A stretch of 64,000 bases of DNA, from NCBI GenBank assembly GCA_035384565.1, contig DAOOIT010000016.1, positions 39,903 to 103,902 of the forward strand, in the 5' to 3' direction. The position numbers were made by a program, and so were the translations under genes. Of this stretch, positions 1 to 7,905 are shown piece by piece. The notes under the pieces are model-generated. The model was given only the letters and a program-made list of their open reading frames with translations, had not been told where the DNA came from and ran no database searches. This DNA comes from Planctomycetota bacterium (lineage in GTDB: Bacteria; Planctomycetota; PUPC01; DSUN01). Within the stretch, counting starts at the first letter, position 1. Each line of letters starts with the position of its first letter.

Positions 1-264
1 GGACGAACAGAGGAGCACGGCGTCGGGGGCAAGGCCGGCACGTTCGCCGAGGATCGTGCGCACGCGCTCGGTGATGGGCAGTGCCGTGCCGATGAGGTCG
101 AGGGCAACAAGGACTTGGCGGAGGCCGCCGAGTTCCAGCGCCATGGCCCGCGCCCACAAGTGGTCGCGGACCTCGATGCTCTTGCGGCAGCGGAACGGCC
201 CGAAGCCGCACAGTTCCACGCCCACCCGCGGCGTGATGTCGTTCTTCGCAAAGCCGATGCGCAT
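1..264 (-). CDS. Ceramidase-like secreted/alkaline hydrolase N-terminal part (partial)
   Basis: Leftward gene cut by the window edge; 88 codons are visible. The start ATG at 264 is preceded by AGGAGG 7-9 bases upstream, which fixes it. The protein opens MRIGFAKNDITPRVGVELCG, then a stretch ending in LVALDLIG and a run into LLCSS. This resembles the N-terminal part of the neutral/alkaline non-lysosomal ceramidase-like family common in planctomycetes (an N-terminal 'DITP' motif followed by a hydrophobic 'vvalD' strand). No signal peptide is visible, as is often the case for these homologs. The substrate cannot be told from this fragment; ceramide is not implied. A sigma-70-like promoter lies just upstream (309-337). 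Confidence 0.6.
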   Translation of the reverse strand, partial: MRIGFAKNDITPRVGVELCGFGPFRCRKSIEVRDHLWARAMALELGGLRQVLVALDLIGTALPITERVRTILGERAGLAPDAVLLCSS

Positions 265-308
265 CGCGGGGCCTCCTGGGGTTCGCTGACAGAACCAACA
301 CGACTGGG

Positions 309-337
309 AACATACCTGCCCTGTGAGCAGGTGTCAA
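309..337 (-). promoter_or_regulatory. Sigma-70-type promoter for the gene at 1-264
   Basis: On the minus strand TTGACA (337-332), a 17-base spacer, then TATGTT (314-309). Transcription would start near 302, giving a leader of about 38 bases with a strong AGGAGG before the ATG at 264. Confidence 0.55.
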
Positions 338-516
338 CTGGGACTGATGCGCCTCATAGGGCCGACGTGGTGCATGGAATGGACGCGATGGAAATCGTGG
401 ACGCGCGCAAGGAGCGAGTCCACAGTGTCCATCGGGTGCATTATGCCCAGTCGAGGGAGCGCGCGATGACCATAGCTCGCCTTGGGCTTCTGGTCGTGCC
501 GCGGCACGTTCCCTTG

Positions 517-923
517 TCACTGGTTGGGCACGAGCTTGACGACGAAGGCTTGGCCAGAAAACCGTCGTTCATGCCCCTCAGCTCGCGTTGAACCGCCGCG
601 TCGGTCGTCGGAAAGTCGGGCGATGCAGTGACGCCGGAGAGGAGGAAGGAGCCATCGGCCAAGAGGAGCGGGCGGTGCTCGGCGCGGTTGCCGCTCGGAG
701 GCCCGAGGCGCTGGCCCGTCAAGCCAAGATCGTCCACCAGAACGCCCGGCACCTGCGCCTGCACTGCCTCAAGGGCATCGGGCACGTGAGCGGTGCCGCC
801 CCAGCCTAGGACCTTCTGGTAGCGCGTAGAGGAGTCCACGGTCACGGTAGCTGCCGTCGCGACGAGGCACCCACCGCACAGAGCAAGCCAGCTCAAGGCA
901 GGCCGCATGGCTTCTCCTCTCAA
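517..923 (-). pseudogene. Chimeric remnant: GH30-like N-terminus joined to a copy of part of the neighbouring SBBP propeller gene
   Basis: The ATG at 908 or 923 opens a signal peptide followed by about 50 residues (VTVDSSTRYQKVLGWGG ... LGLTGQRLGPPSGNR) that look like the N-terminal strand and 'dLGLTrlRlepPsGNR' motif of a GH30-like glycoside hydrolase. The sequence then switches abruptly to a copy of the fifth repeat of the SBBP gene at 3560-5056: bases about 552-682 match about 3984-4114 at roughly 95 percent by eye. After that it jumps again to the end of the same gene; VVKLVPNQ-stop (517-545) corresponds to IVKLVPSQ-stop. The second jump puts the ending in another frame, so the open frame runs on to 441. 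No catalytic domain of either parent survives. I read it as a recombination relic, not a working protein. Confidence 0.7.
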
Positions 924-3547
924 GGCCTTCCGCTGGCGGTCGCAGCGGCCTGATAGAGTCGGCGCGAACGGGCCTGCCAGCCGAGATGGTACTGCTCCAT
1001 GCTGTAGATGACCGAGTTCCCGACGAAGAAGGTCGTCTCGCTGAAGTGGTCGGCGAGCACCTGCTTCAGGCGCGTGTTGGCCGCCTTGGGGAATTGCAGA
1101 CGGTCCAGTGCTTGCTCGATGGCGATGCGGGCCTCGGCCTCCTGGATGCCCTCGAGGAGCGCTTCGAACCGGGCGCTGGATTCGGCCCCCGCCTCGCCCG
1201 GCCAGAGGAGGAAGAGGACTGGAACACCCGTGATCCAGCGTGGCGGCTCCATCGCCTCATAGTGGATGCCGGCCCATTCGTCGGCGCCGACCCACGCGAA
1301 GCCGTTCCGCCCCATCGCCAGCGCGCGGTCCACCATCGCCCGGTAGGCAAAGGGGTGCGAGGTGGTGTGCAAGGCGAACGACGTGCCGCCGACGCGCGGG
1401 CTGGCCAGATGGATGCAGGGGCTGCGCCAACCCTGGTCGTCGCGGAAGTTCCGCCAGCCGCCCTGGTAGCGGATGTCGGTGATCAGCTTGTAGAAGCGGT
1501 CGTTGAGGCAGTACTTTGCGTTGTACATGATCTCGTGGCCATAGGCGGTCCAGAAGACCTCTGGCGCAGCGGCGGCAAGAATGTCCTTGAGCTGTGGGTC
1601 AGCCTCAGCCTCGAGGGGTGCGCCCCAATACATGCTCTTGTCGAGCCCGCGGGCCTTCATGTGGGCGACGAGCGAGCGGGCGAATGCCTCCCACATCGGG
1701 CGGTCCACAGGCGCGAGAGCGGCCTCACCCGTCGCCTCGTCGAGCACGCACACCTGCGCGGGCGCATCAGGGTTGATCTGGCTTTTCATCCCCTGCATCA
1801 CGACGAACTGAATGACCCGAGGCGGCCCGCAGTGCTTGACGGCCAGGTCCAGATAGCGGTCGAGAATGGCGTAGTCGAACGCAATCTGGCCGCCCTTGCG
1901 CTTCCAGCGGACCATCGAGTCCGAGCGGTTGCCGAACTCGGTGCGCGCGATGACGGGCACGTTGAGCCAGGCGTTGCCGATGCGCGCGAGCTGGCGGAAG
2001 CTAGCATCAAGGAGCCTGAAGTGTTCGTCGGACCAGAGCTTCACCCTATATTGCTTCGCCACTCCGTAGGGGTTCTGCATGCAGGCGACGAAGGTCTTGA
2101 AGTCCCTGGGGTCGGGCAGTCGCCACGGCAGGACCTCGGCCTCGACAGGCAGACTCGCCGGCTCCATCCCATTCGCCGTCACCTCGACAGCGCCGCGGTA
2201 GGTGCCCGGCACCGCATCCGCTGGCACGCGCAGCGAGAGCCAGATGGGGCGCGCTGCATTGGCAGGGAGCACGACGGAAGCATCGGGAATGAGGTGGTCG
2301 AAGAGCCAGGGGCCGTCGTCCTGCATCTTCGCGTAGGCCGCGAGCTGCGCCGCATCGGGAAACGAGGCGCCGAGCCCCCGCTCATCGCCCAGTTTCCTCA
2401 AGCTCCAGGCGGACACCGGAAAAGGGGCCATGTGCGTGGCACGGATGGCGGAGGCGGGGAGCTTGGCGCCGCCCTCGATGGCGAGGTCGGTCACCCGCGC
2501 CCGAAGATCGGTGAGCGGGGCCGCGCTGCGGATCACCACTTGAGCGGAGTACGTGCCGTTTCGCGCGGCCACAAAACGCACGGTGCCCGGCGTCTCACCG
2601 GGCGGCAGGAAGTCGCTGGAGAGCGTCCGGTGGTGCATGTCCTCGGCCCACACCTGGACATGCCCAGGGCGATCAGAGGCGGGTCTTGCCTCATGTGGGG
2701 CAGCGCGAAGCTCGAGGCTGATGAGGCGGCCGTGCGGCCACGGGCGCTGTGGCCCGCCCCAGTTTGGCTGGATCGGGTTCATGAGGACCACGGGATGGAA
2801 GCAGCTTGCGCGAACCTCGACGGCGAGGACGTTGAGACCTCTGCGCAGTGCAACCGCGGGGACAGCGATCGGCCCGAGCGAGCGCTGAGACAGTTCGGCG
2901 CCCTTCGGGCCGTAGGCCTCGGGCGGGTAGTCGTCGCCCGGGGTGTCGGGCGCCAGTTCGCCCTTGGGCAGATGGCCGCGGGCGACCTCGTAGCCGTTGA
3001 CGAACACGCGGACCCCGCCGCTGTAGGCCAACCGAAGGGTAAGGGCCTCAGGCTCCGTGAGGGCGAATCGCGTGCGGTAGCAGGCCACGAGGAGCCGCAG
3101 GTCCACGCTCTCGTCGTACTGGCCGAGGTTGATCATCGTGAGTTCGGGCGCCGGGCCGCCCTGGAAGGGCCGACGGTCGCGGACCCACCCGCCATCATCG
3201 AAGTCGGCCGCCATCCAGTCCGCAGGCGGCGGAGGCGTGGGAACGGGGTCGTTCGAGCGGAACCCGCCGCCGCCCATGCTCAACACCGCGTGGTCGCGCC
3301 AGTCCACCACGGCAGGGTCTATGCCCTTGGCCTTGAGCGCCCTTTCGGTGTCGGCCTTGAGCCTGGCAGCGAGGCGCGGCTCGATCGGCTTGCCTGCCTG
3401 AGCCTTCAGGGGGACCGGCGAGATGCGGTTGAGGCCGAACTGGTAGTACCGCCGCCAGTAGCACGTCTCGTCGAGCACAAGCAGGGAGCTCTCGCCGCCG
3501 AACGCTTGAGCAAGGAGCAGACCACAGCCGAGAACTAGCCGCCGCAC
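920..3547 (-). CDS. Secreted GH123-like / DUF4091-type glycoside hydrolase
   Basis: 875 residues with a short signal peptide (MRRLVLGCGLLLAQAFG). Residues about 100-290 form a beta-sandwich of the carbohydrate-binding kind (W-MAADFDDGGW, then VFVNGYEVARGHLP). Residues about 300-480 are a second beta domain (ARNGTYSAQVVI). From about 490 a TIM-barrel-like region starts at LPDPRDFKTFVACMQNPYG. This order matches the GH123-like/DUF4091 proteins of planctomycetes and lentisphaerae. The family includes beta-N-acetylgalactosaminidases, but the substrate here is unknown. It is a paralogue of the 5060-7780 protein; both share the 'ARNGTxxxQ' and 'SDxHxRLxxxS' stretches. The start lies 12 bases after the stop of the SBBP gene, so they are probably cotranscribed. 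Confidence 0.7.
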   Translation of the reverse strand: MRRLVLGCGLLLAQAFGGESSLLVLDETCYWRRYYQFGLNRISPVPLKAQAGKPIEPRLAARLKADTERALKAKGIDPAVVDWRDHAVLSMGGGGFRSNDPVPTPPPPADWMAADFDDGGWVRDRRPFQGGPAPELTMINLGQYDESVDLRLLVACYRTRFALTEPEALTLRLAYSGGVRVFVNGYEVARGHLPKGELAPDTPGDDYPPEAYGPKGAELSQRSLGPIAVPAVALRRGLNVLAVEVRASCFHPVVLMNPIQPNWGGPQRPWPHGRLISLELRAAPHEARPASDRPGHVQVWAEDMHHRTLSSDFLPPGETPGTVRFVAARNGTYSAQVVIRSAAPLTDLRARVTDLAIEGGAKLPASAIRATHMAPFPVSAWSLRKLGDERGLGASFPDAAQLAAYAKMQDDGPWLFDHLIPDASVVLPANAARPIWLSLRVPADAVPGTYRGAVEVTANGMEPASLPVEAEVLPWRLPDPRDFKTFVACMQNPYGVAKQYRVKLWSDEHFRLLDASFRQLARIGNAWLNVPVIARTEFGNRSDSMVRWKRKGGQIAFDYAILDRYLDLAVKHCGPPRVIQFVVMQGMKSQINPDAPAQVCVLDEATGEAALAPVDRPMWEAFARSLVAHMKARGLDKSMYWGAPLEAEADPQLKDILAAAAPEVFWTAYGHEIMYNAKYCLNDRFYKLITDIRYQGGWRNFRDDQGWRSPCIHLASPRVGGTSFALHTTSHPFAYRAMVDRALAMGRNGFAWVGADEWAGIHYEAMEPPRWITGVPVLFLLWPGEAGAESSARFEALLEGIQEAEARIAIEQALDRLQFPKAANTRLKQVLADHFSETTFFVGNSVIYSMEQYHLGWQARSRRLYQAAATASGRP

Positions 3548-3559
3548 ATGGTTCTCCTG

Positions 3560-5056
3560 TCATTGGCTTGGCACGAGCTTGACGATGAAGGCGTCGCCAC
3601 TGCCGGCGTGGGTCTTCTGGACGGCATTCGGGGTCACGGGGAAGTCGGGCGACGAAGTGTTGCCGACGAGGTAGACCTCGCCCTTGGAGCCAAGGGCAAG
3701 GCTGCGAATCAGGTCGCCCCCGCTCCCGCCGAAGTAGGTGGCGTAAAGCAGTCTTGAGCCATCGGGGCTCACAATGGCCAGCACCCCGTCGCCCTCCCCT
3801 GCTTCCTCGGGGCCGCGGAAGGTGGGCTGCACAGCATCCGGGGTCACGGGGAAGTCGCGCGAGGTGGTCGTTCCAACGACGTAGAGGTTGCCGTCGGCAT
3901 CCTGTGTCGGCATGAGGAAGAACTCACCCCCAGTTCCTCCGAGGAGGGTGGAGAAGATGAAGCGTCGTCCGTCGGGCGAGAGCTTGGCCAGGAAGCCGTC
4001 GTTCCTACCCCTCAGCTCGCGTTGAACCGCCGCGTTCGTCGTCGGGAAGTCGGGCGATGCGGTGACGCCGGAGAGGAGGAAGGAGCCATCGGCCAAGAGG
4101 AGCGGGCAGTGCTCGGCGAACTCGTTACCGCGGCCTCCGAGATAGGTGGCGTGGAGGATGCGGGAGGCGTCGGGCGAGAGCTTGGCCAGGTAGCAGTCGA
4201 ACTCCCCGCCGAGCTTGGGCTGGGGCGCGCCGGCCGTCACGGGGAAGTCATCGGACCTCGTGTGGCCCGCGACGTAAAGGTTCCCAGCGGCGTCGAGGCG
4301 GATGCCCATGATGGCGTCGTCCTCGCCGCTGCCGCCGAGGAGGGTGGCGAAGACGAGGCCGGAGCCGTCGGGTTTGAGCCTCACGATGGCGGAGTCGCGC
4401 GGCCCGCTCCGTTTCGGCTGCACGACGCCCCGGGTCGTGGGGAAATCGGGCGAGTTGCTGGTGCCGACGACGTAGACCGTGTCGTCCGGCCCGACAGCCA
4501 GGCCGCCGCGTGGGAAGTCGTCGCCCGAGCCGCCCACATAGGTGCACCAGAGGAGCTTCTTGAGGTCGGGCGAGAGCTTGGCCACGAGCATGTCGGACGG
4601 CCCGCCGCCGAACGTGGGCTGGAAGCAGCCCGAGGTGGTCGGCGCATCGGGCGAGCGGGTGGCGCTCGTGATGACCACGTTGCCCTTCGAGTCGATGCCC
4701 ATGCCGTAGACGTTGCGCTCCTGCTTCGAGCCGCCGAAGTAAGTGGCGGCGAGCACCTTCGAGCCGTCGGGGCTGAGGCGGAGAAGGAAGCAGTCGCCGC
4801 CATAGATGCCGCCGTGGCCGAGGGCAGGGTCGTCGCCCGCGTAGGCCGGCTGCACAACGCCCTCCGTGGTCGGAAGGCCGGGTGAGCACACCTGTGCACC
4901 CACGAGCACGGAGCCGTCGGGACACGGGATTACCTCGCGCGCCTGGTCCCAACCGCTGCCGCCGAAGTAGGTGGCGTACTCCAGTTTGAACCTGGGCTGG
5001 GCGGCGGAGGCCGCCCCACACGAGAGGCACAGGAAGAGCACGAGTGTTCGCGACAT
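3560..5056 (-). CDS. Secreted SBBP-repeat seven-bladed beta-propeller protein
   Basis: 498 residues with a signal peptide (MSRTLVLFLCLSCGAASAA). The mature protein consists of seven repeats of about 65-70 residues, each opening with a YFGGSG-type motif (YFGGSG, YFGGSK, YVGGSG, LLGGSG, YLGGRG, LLGGTG, YFGGSG) and each followed by SPDFPTT-type and VQP motifs. This is the SBBP (beta-propeller) repeat pattern, and seven units fit one closed propeller. No enzymatic motif is seen, so a binding or surface role is inferred. It sits between two GH123-like genes (gaps of 12 and 3 bases), which suggests a glycan-related role. A broken copy of its fifth repeat and its C-terminus lies at 517-690. Confidence 0.75.
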   Translation of the reverse strand: MSRTLVLFLCLSCGAASAAQPRFKLEYATYFGGSGWDQAREVIPCPDGSVLVGAQVCSPGLPTTEGVVQPAYAGDDPALGHGGIYGGDCFLLRLSPDGSKVLAATYFGGSKQERNVYGMGIDSKGNVVITSATRSPDAPTTSGCFQPTFGGGPSDMLVAKLSPDLKKLLWCTYVGGSGDDFPRGGLAVGPDDTVYVVGTSNSPDFPTTRGVVQPKRSGPRDSAIVRLKPDGSGLVFATLLGGSGEDDAIMGIRLDAAGNLYVAGHTRSDDFPVTAGAPQPKLGGEFDCYLAKLSPDASRILHATYLGGRGNEFAEHCPLLLADGSFLLSGVTASPDFPTTNAAVQRELRGRNDGFLAKLSPDGRRFIFSTLLGGTGGEFFLMPTQDADGNLYVVGTTTSRDFPVTPDAVQPTFRGPEEAGEGDGVLAIVSPDGSRLLYATYFGGSGGDLIRSLALGSKGEVYLVGNTSSPDFPVTPNAVQKTHAGSGDAFIVKLVPSQ

Positions 5057-5059
5057 GGC

Positions 5060-7780
5060 TCACTCCTTGTGTGAAGCGAGGGCTGTGGCCACCTCGCCGG
5101 CCGCGTCGAAGAGGCGTCGGCTGCGCTCTTGCCAGCCGAAGGGCGCGATGTCCTGGCAGCGCAGGCGCCAGAGGCGCATCAGGTTGGTTCGCACGTCGAG
5201 GAGTTGCTGACAGCTACGAGCGAGGTCGGCGGGCAGGGGTTGGTGCTTGTTCAACAAGGCTTTCTCGATGAAGACTCGGGCCTCGGCCTCCTGGTTGCCC
5301 TCGCGGGCGCACTCGAGGCGAATGGTCGTCACAGGGCCATCGGGGCCCGGGGCGAAGAGGTCGGTGCAGCTCCGCCCGAGGCCGGTCTCGTCGGCGTGCG
5401 AATGGAAGTAACGGTTGAAGAGCGTGCCGCCGCTGCCGCCCACAATGCCCCAGTCAGGCTTGCCGTCGCCGAGGAGTTGCGCGCCGATGTGCCAGTAGTC
5501 GCCGCCGACGCGGCCGTTGCCGGCCCGGCCATAGACCAGCGTGCTCTCCATCCACATACGGAATGACCAGGGCGGCGGGAAGCCGATCAGCAGCAGGGCC
5601 GAGCCGCTGCGGTTGAAGTTGAGGATAACCTGGTTCGGGTCGTACTGCCAGCCATAGAGGCGCCGCACGGCGGGGTCGGGGATGTCGCCGCCGTAGACCA
5701 CCGAGTTCCAGCGGACGGGCACGGTGGCCTTGGTCGCCGGGTCGTAGACGTAGGCTCGCTGGGGCTGGTGCGACTCGGCGAGCCAGCCGGCCTCGGGCAG
5801 AATGCGGCGGAACATGGCCGCCGTGGGCGGGTCAGGCCCCATGTCGCCAGCGATCCCGAGTACGACCCGGTCGCCCAGCCCTTTGGCCTTCAGCCGTTCG
5901 TGAAGCGCGACGAGCAGGGGGCGCCAGGCGGCCTCGCACTCGGGCGTGCCGTACTGGGGGAGCTTGACGCTCTCGCGCCTGCCCGTGGCGGGGTCAATGA
6001 CTGTGACGCGGGCGCCATAGAAGGAGGCGTAATCGCGCGGCCCCTTCCACGTGCGGTTCGACGCCTCGTAGCCCCAGGCGTTCAGCGAGACGAATCGCAA
6101 GCGGCCGTGGGTCTTGAGCGCCGCGTCGAGATAGCGGTCGAACCGGCTGAAGTCGTAGCGATACGAGCCGTCGGGCTGCTTGAGCCAGGGCACGAGCGAT
6201 TCGGGGTTGCCCATTTGGGATTCGGCGAGCAAGGGGATGAGGAGGCCAATGTTGCCCATCTCGCCCATCAGCGCCAGGCTCTTCTCGATGAGCCGCCAAT
6301 GCGCGTCGGACCAGGGCTCGACCTTGTAGTATCGAGCCAGGGTGTCGGGCGACTGATAGATGTGGAGGAGCGTCGCATAGTCCTTCACGTCGGGAAGGGT
6401 CCAGTCGCACACATGTAGTTCGAGGGTGCCGGCGAAGGCCCGGCCTTGCGCTTCGATGGCCAGTTCGCCGGTGTAGCGGCCGGCAGGAGCGCCCTTAGGC
6501 ACCCTGGCCGATACCCAGATGGCCACGGCCGTGGCGTTGGCTGGCGGGGCGTCGAGAAGCATGTCGAAACGGGTGCCGCCCTCGGCGCCGGCATCGCGCT
6601 TCCAACGGGGCGGCGTGACGGGCATGCCCATCTGGCGCAGCGCGTCGGGCCAGAAGGGGTTGGGCACGCCGTAGCGCACGCGGATCGCCTCGGCGGGGAT
6701 GAGGCCGCTGCCGCTTACCTGCTTGAGAGCCGCGGCCCTGGCCGAGAGGCCCCTCAGCGGCTCGTCGCTGGCCACGATGGCCTGGCCGGCGAAGGTGCCG
6801 TTGCGGGCGCCCACGATGCGCACCTTGCCTCGGCTCTCGTTGGCCGCCGACAGCGCGGGCTCGAAGAGCGTGCGCGTCGTGTCCACGGTCCACACCTGGA
6901 TGCCGCCCGGTCCGGTCCTTGTGGCTCCATCCTGAGCGTCCAGGCGGAGTTCGAGGCGGCCCAGGCCCACCGTGGCGGCGATGGCGTCGGGCTGCCGCAT
7001 GCACTGGGGCGGGTAGGTGCCGCGGTGCATCTCGATGGCGAGCACGTTCGCGCCGTTGCGCAGGGGGCCGAGCGGGATCGCGACGGGACCGAATGCCCGC
7101 TCGCGCAGCGCCCACTGCGGGCACCGGAGGTCGTTGGTGTCGAGGGGTCGGGGGCGGCCCTTCTCCAGGCTGTCGCGGTAGAAGAAGGCTTCGGGCGGGT
7201 ATGCCTCAGCGGGGGTGCCGGGGCGCAGATTGCCCTCTGGCAGGTGCGCGCGGGCGACTTCGACGCCGTTGAGGTAGGCCACGAAGCCGCCGCGGCAGCT
7301 CAGCGCGAGCGTGAGCCTGCGCACCTTCGTGCGGTCGGCCACGGCGAAGCGGCCGCGCAGGCACACCAGGCCCACGGCGGGCAGAAACGGGTCCGTGCCG
7401 CGGAGGCGCGTGCTGATTCCCTCCTGGCTCATCTCGCCGATGAGCTTGAGGTCTTTCACGCCGTGCTCGAACTCCTGGCCGGGGGCGAGGAGCCAGTCGT
7501 CATCGTCGAAGTCGGGTGCGGCCCAGTTCGATGGCGGCGCCTCGGGGAACATCGCGGCCAGGCTGTCGGGTCTGGGTGCCTGGGCACCCTCGTCCGCGAA
7601 CACAGGTGGGAACGTGGTGTAGTGCTTGCGCCAGTAGTGGCGCTGGGTAAGGAGGGCTTCGCCGCCGCTCAGCGGCTCGGCTCCAGAGACGGGAGGGCCG
7701 CCGAGCGCCGACACCAGAAGAGCCATGAGCACTACGAGGGGGGGGCGCACAAGGAGCGAAGGCCCCCCAGACATGGTCAT
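5060..7780 (-). CDS. Secreted GH123-like / DUF4091-type glycoside hydrolase
   Basis: I start at the ATG at 7780 (or the ATG two codons on, 7774), which opens a clear signal peptide (SLLVRPPLVVLMALLVSALG). The frame stays open upstream to 8038 but that part overlaps the neighbouring gene and is arginine-rich noise. About 906 residues. Domain order equals that of the 920-3547 paralogue: N-terminal carbohydrate-binding-like sandwich (AAPDFDDDDW; VAYLNGVEVARAHLPEG), a beta domain (ARNGTFAGQAIV), then a barrel beginning LPDVKDYATLLHIYQSPD. Near the end GGDYWHIG takes the place of the paralogue's ADEW, so the two need not share a catalytic arrangement. The stop is 3 bases before the SBBP start. The 5' end lies inside a dispersed intergenic repeat (7781-7860). 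Confidence 0.65.
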   Translation of the reverse strand: MTMSGGPSLLVRPPLVVLMALLVSALGGPPVSGAEPLSGGEALLTQRHYWRKHYTTFPPVFADEGAQAPRPDSLAAMFPEAPPSNWAAPDFDDDDWLLAPGQEFEHGVKDLKLIGEMSQEGISTRLRGTDPFLPAVGLVCLRGRFAVADRTKVRRLTLALSCRGGFVAYLNGVEVARAHLPEGNLRPGTPAEAYPPEAFFYRDSLEKGRPRPLDTNDLRCPQWALRERAFGPVAIPLGPLRNGANVLAIEMHRGTYPPQCMRQPDAIAATVGLGRLELRLDAQDGATRTGPGGIQVWTVDTTRTLFEPALSAANESRGKVRIVGARNGTFAGQAIVASDEPLRGLSARAAALKQVSGSGLIPAEAIRVRYGVPNPFWPDALRQMGMPVTPPRWKRDAGAEGGTRFDMLLDAPPANATAVAIWVSARVPKGAPAGRYTGELAIEAQGRAFAGTLELHVCDWTLPDVKDYATLLHIYQSPDTLARYYKVEPWSDAHWRLIEKSLALMGEMGNIGLLIPLLAESQMGNPESLVPWLKQPDGSYRYDFSRFDRYLDAALKTHGRLRFVSLNAWGYEASNRTWKGPRDYASFYGARVTVIDPATGRRESVKLPQYGTPECEAAWRPLLVALHERLKAKGLGDRVVLGIAGDMGPDPPTAAMFRRILPEAGWLAESHQPQRAYVYDPATKATVPVRWNSVVYGGDIPDPAVRRLYGWQYDPNQVILNFNRSGSALLLIGFPPPWSFRMWMESTLVYGRAGNGRVGGDYWHIGAQLLGDGKPDWGIVGGSGGTLFNRYFHSHADETGLGRSCTDLFAPGPDGPVTTIRLECAREGNQEAEARVFIEKALLNKHQPLPADLARSCQQLLDVRTNLMRLWRLRCQDIAPFGWQERSRRLFDAAGEVATALASHKE

Positions 7781-7860
7781 TCCGAGTGGTGTCTTGCGAA
7801 GTCGAGGAATCTGCCGTCTGCTGGAGCCGAGAAGAGTCGCCTCGCCTTCGTTCGGCATGC
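7781..7860 (-). repeat. Dispersed intergenic repeat at the 5' edge of the GH123-like gene
   Basis: Read on the minus strand it contains CGACTCTTCTCGGCTC, then ATTCCTCGACTTCGC, then CTCGGAATGAC. This pattern resembles a repeat widely scattered between bacterial genes. A diverged relative (CCTCGACTTTGCTTGG ... CTCGGGATCAC) lies at 11930-11960. The GGAATGACC here supplies the likely start codon region of the downstream gene. Confidence 0.4.
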
Positions 7861-7905
7861 GCAACCCCATTGCTGCGTCCACCGTGCGCCAGGGCATCAT
7901 GAGAG

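Noticed and set aside
986..3538. 850-codon plus-strand open frame
   Set aside because: Antisense to the GH123-like gene; low-complexity composition and no recognisable domain.
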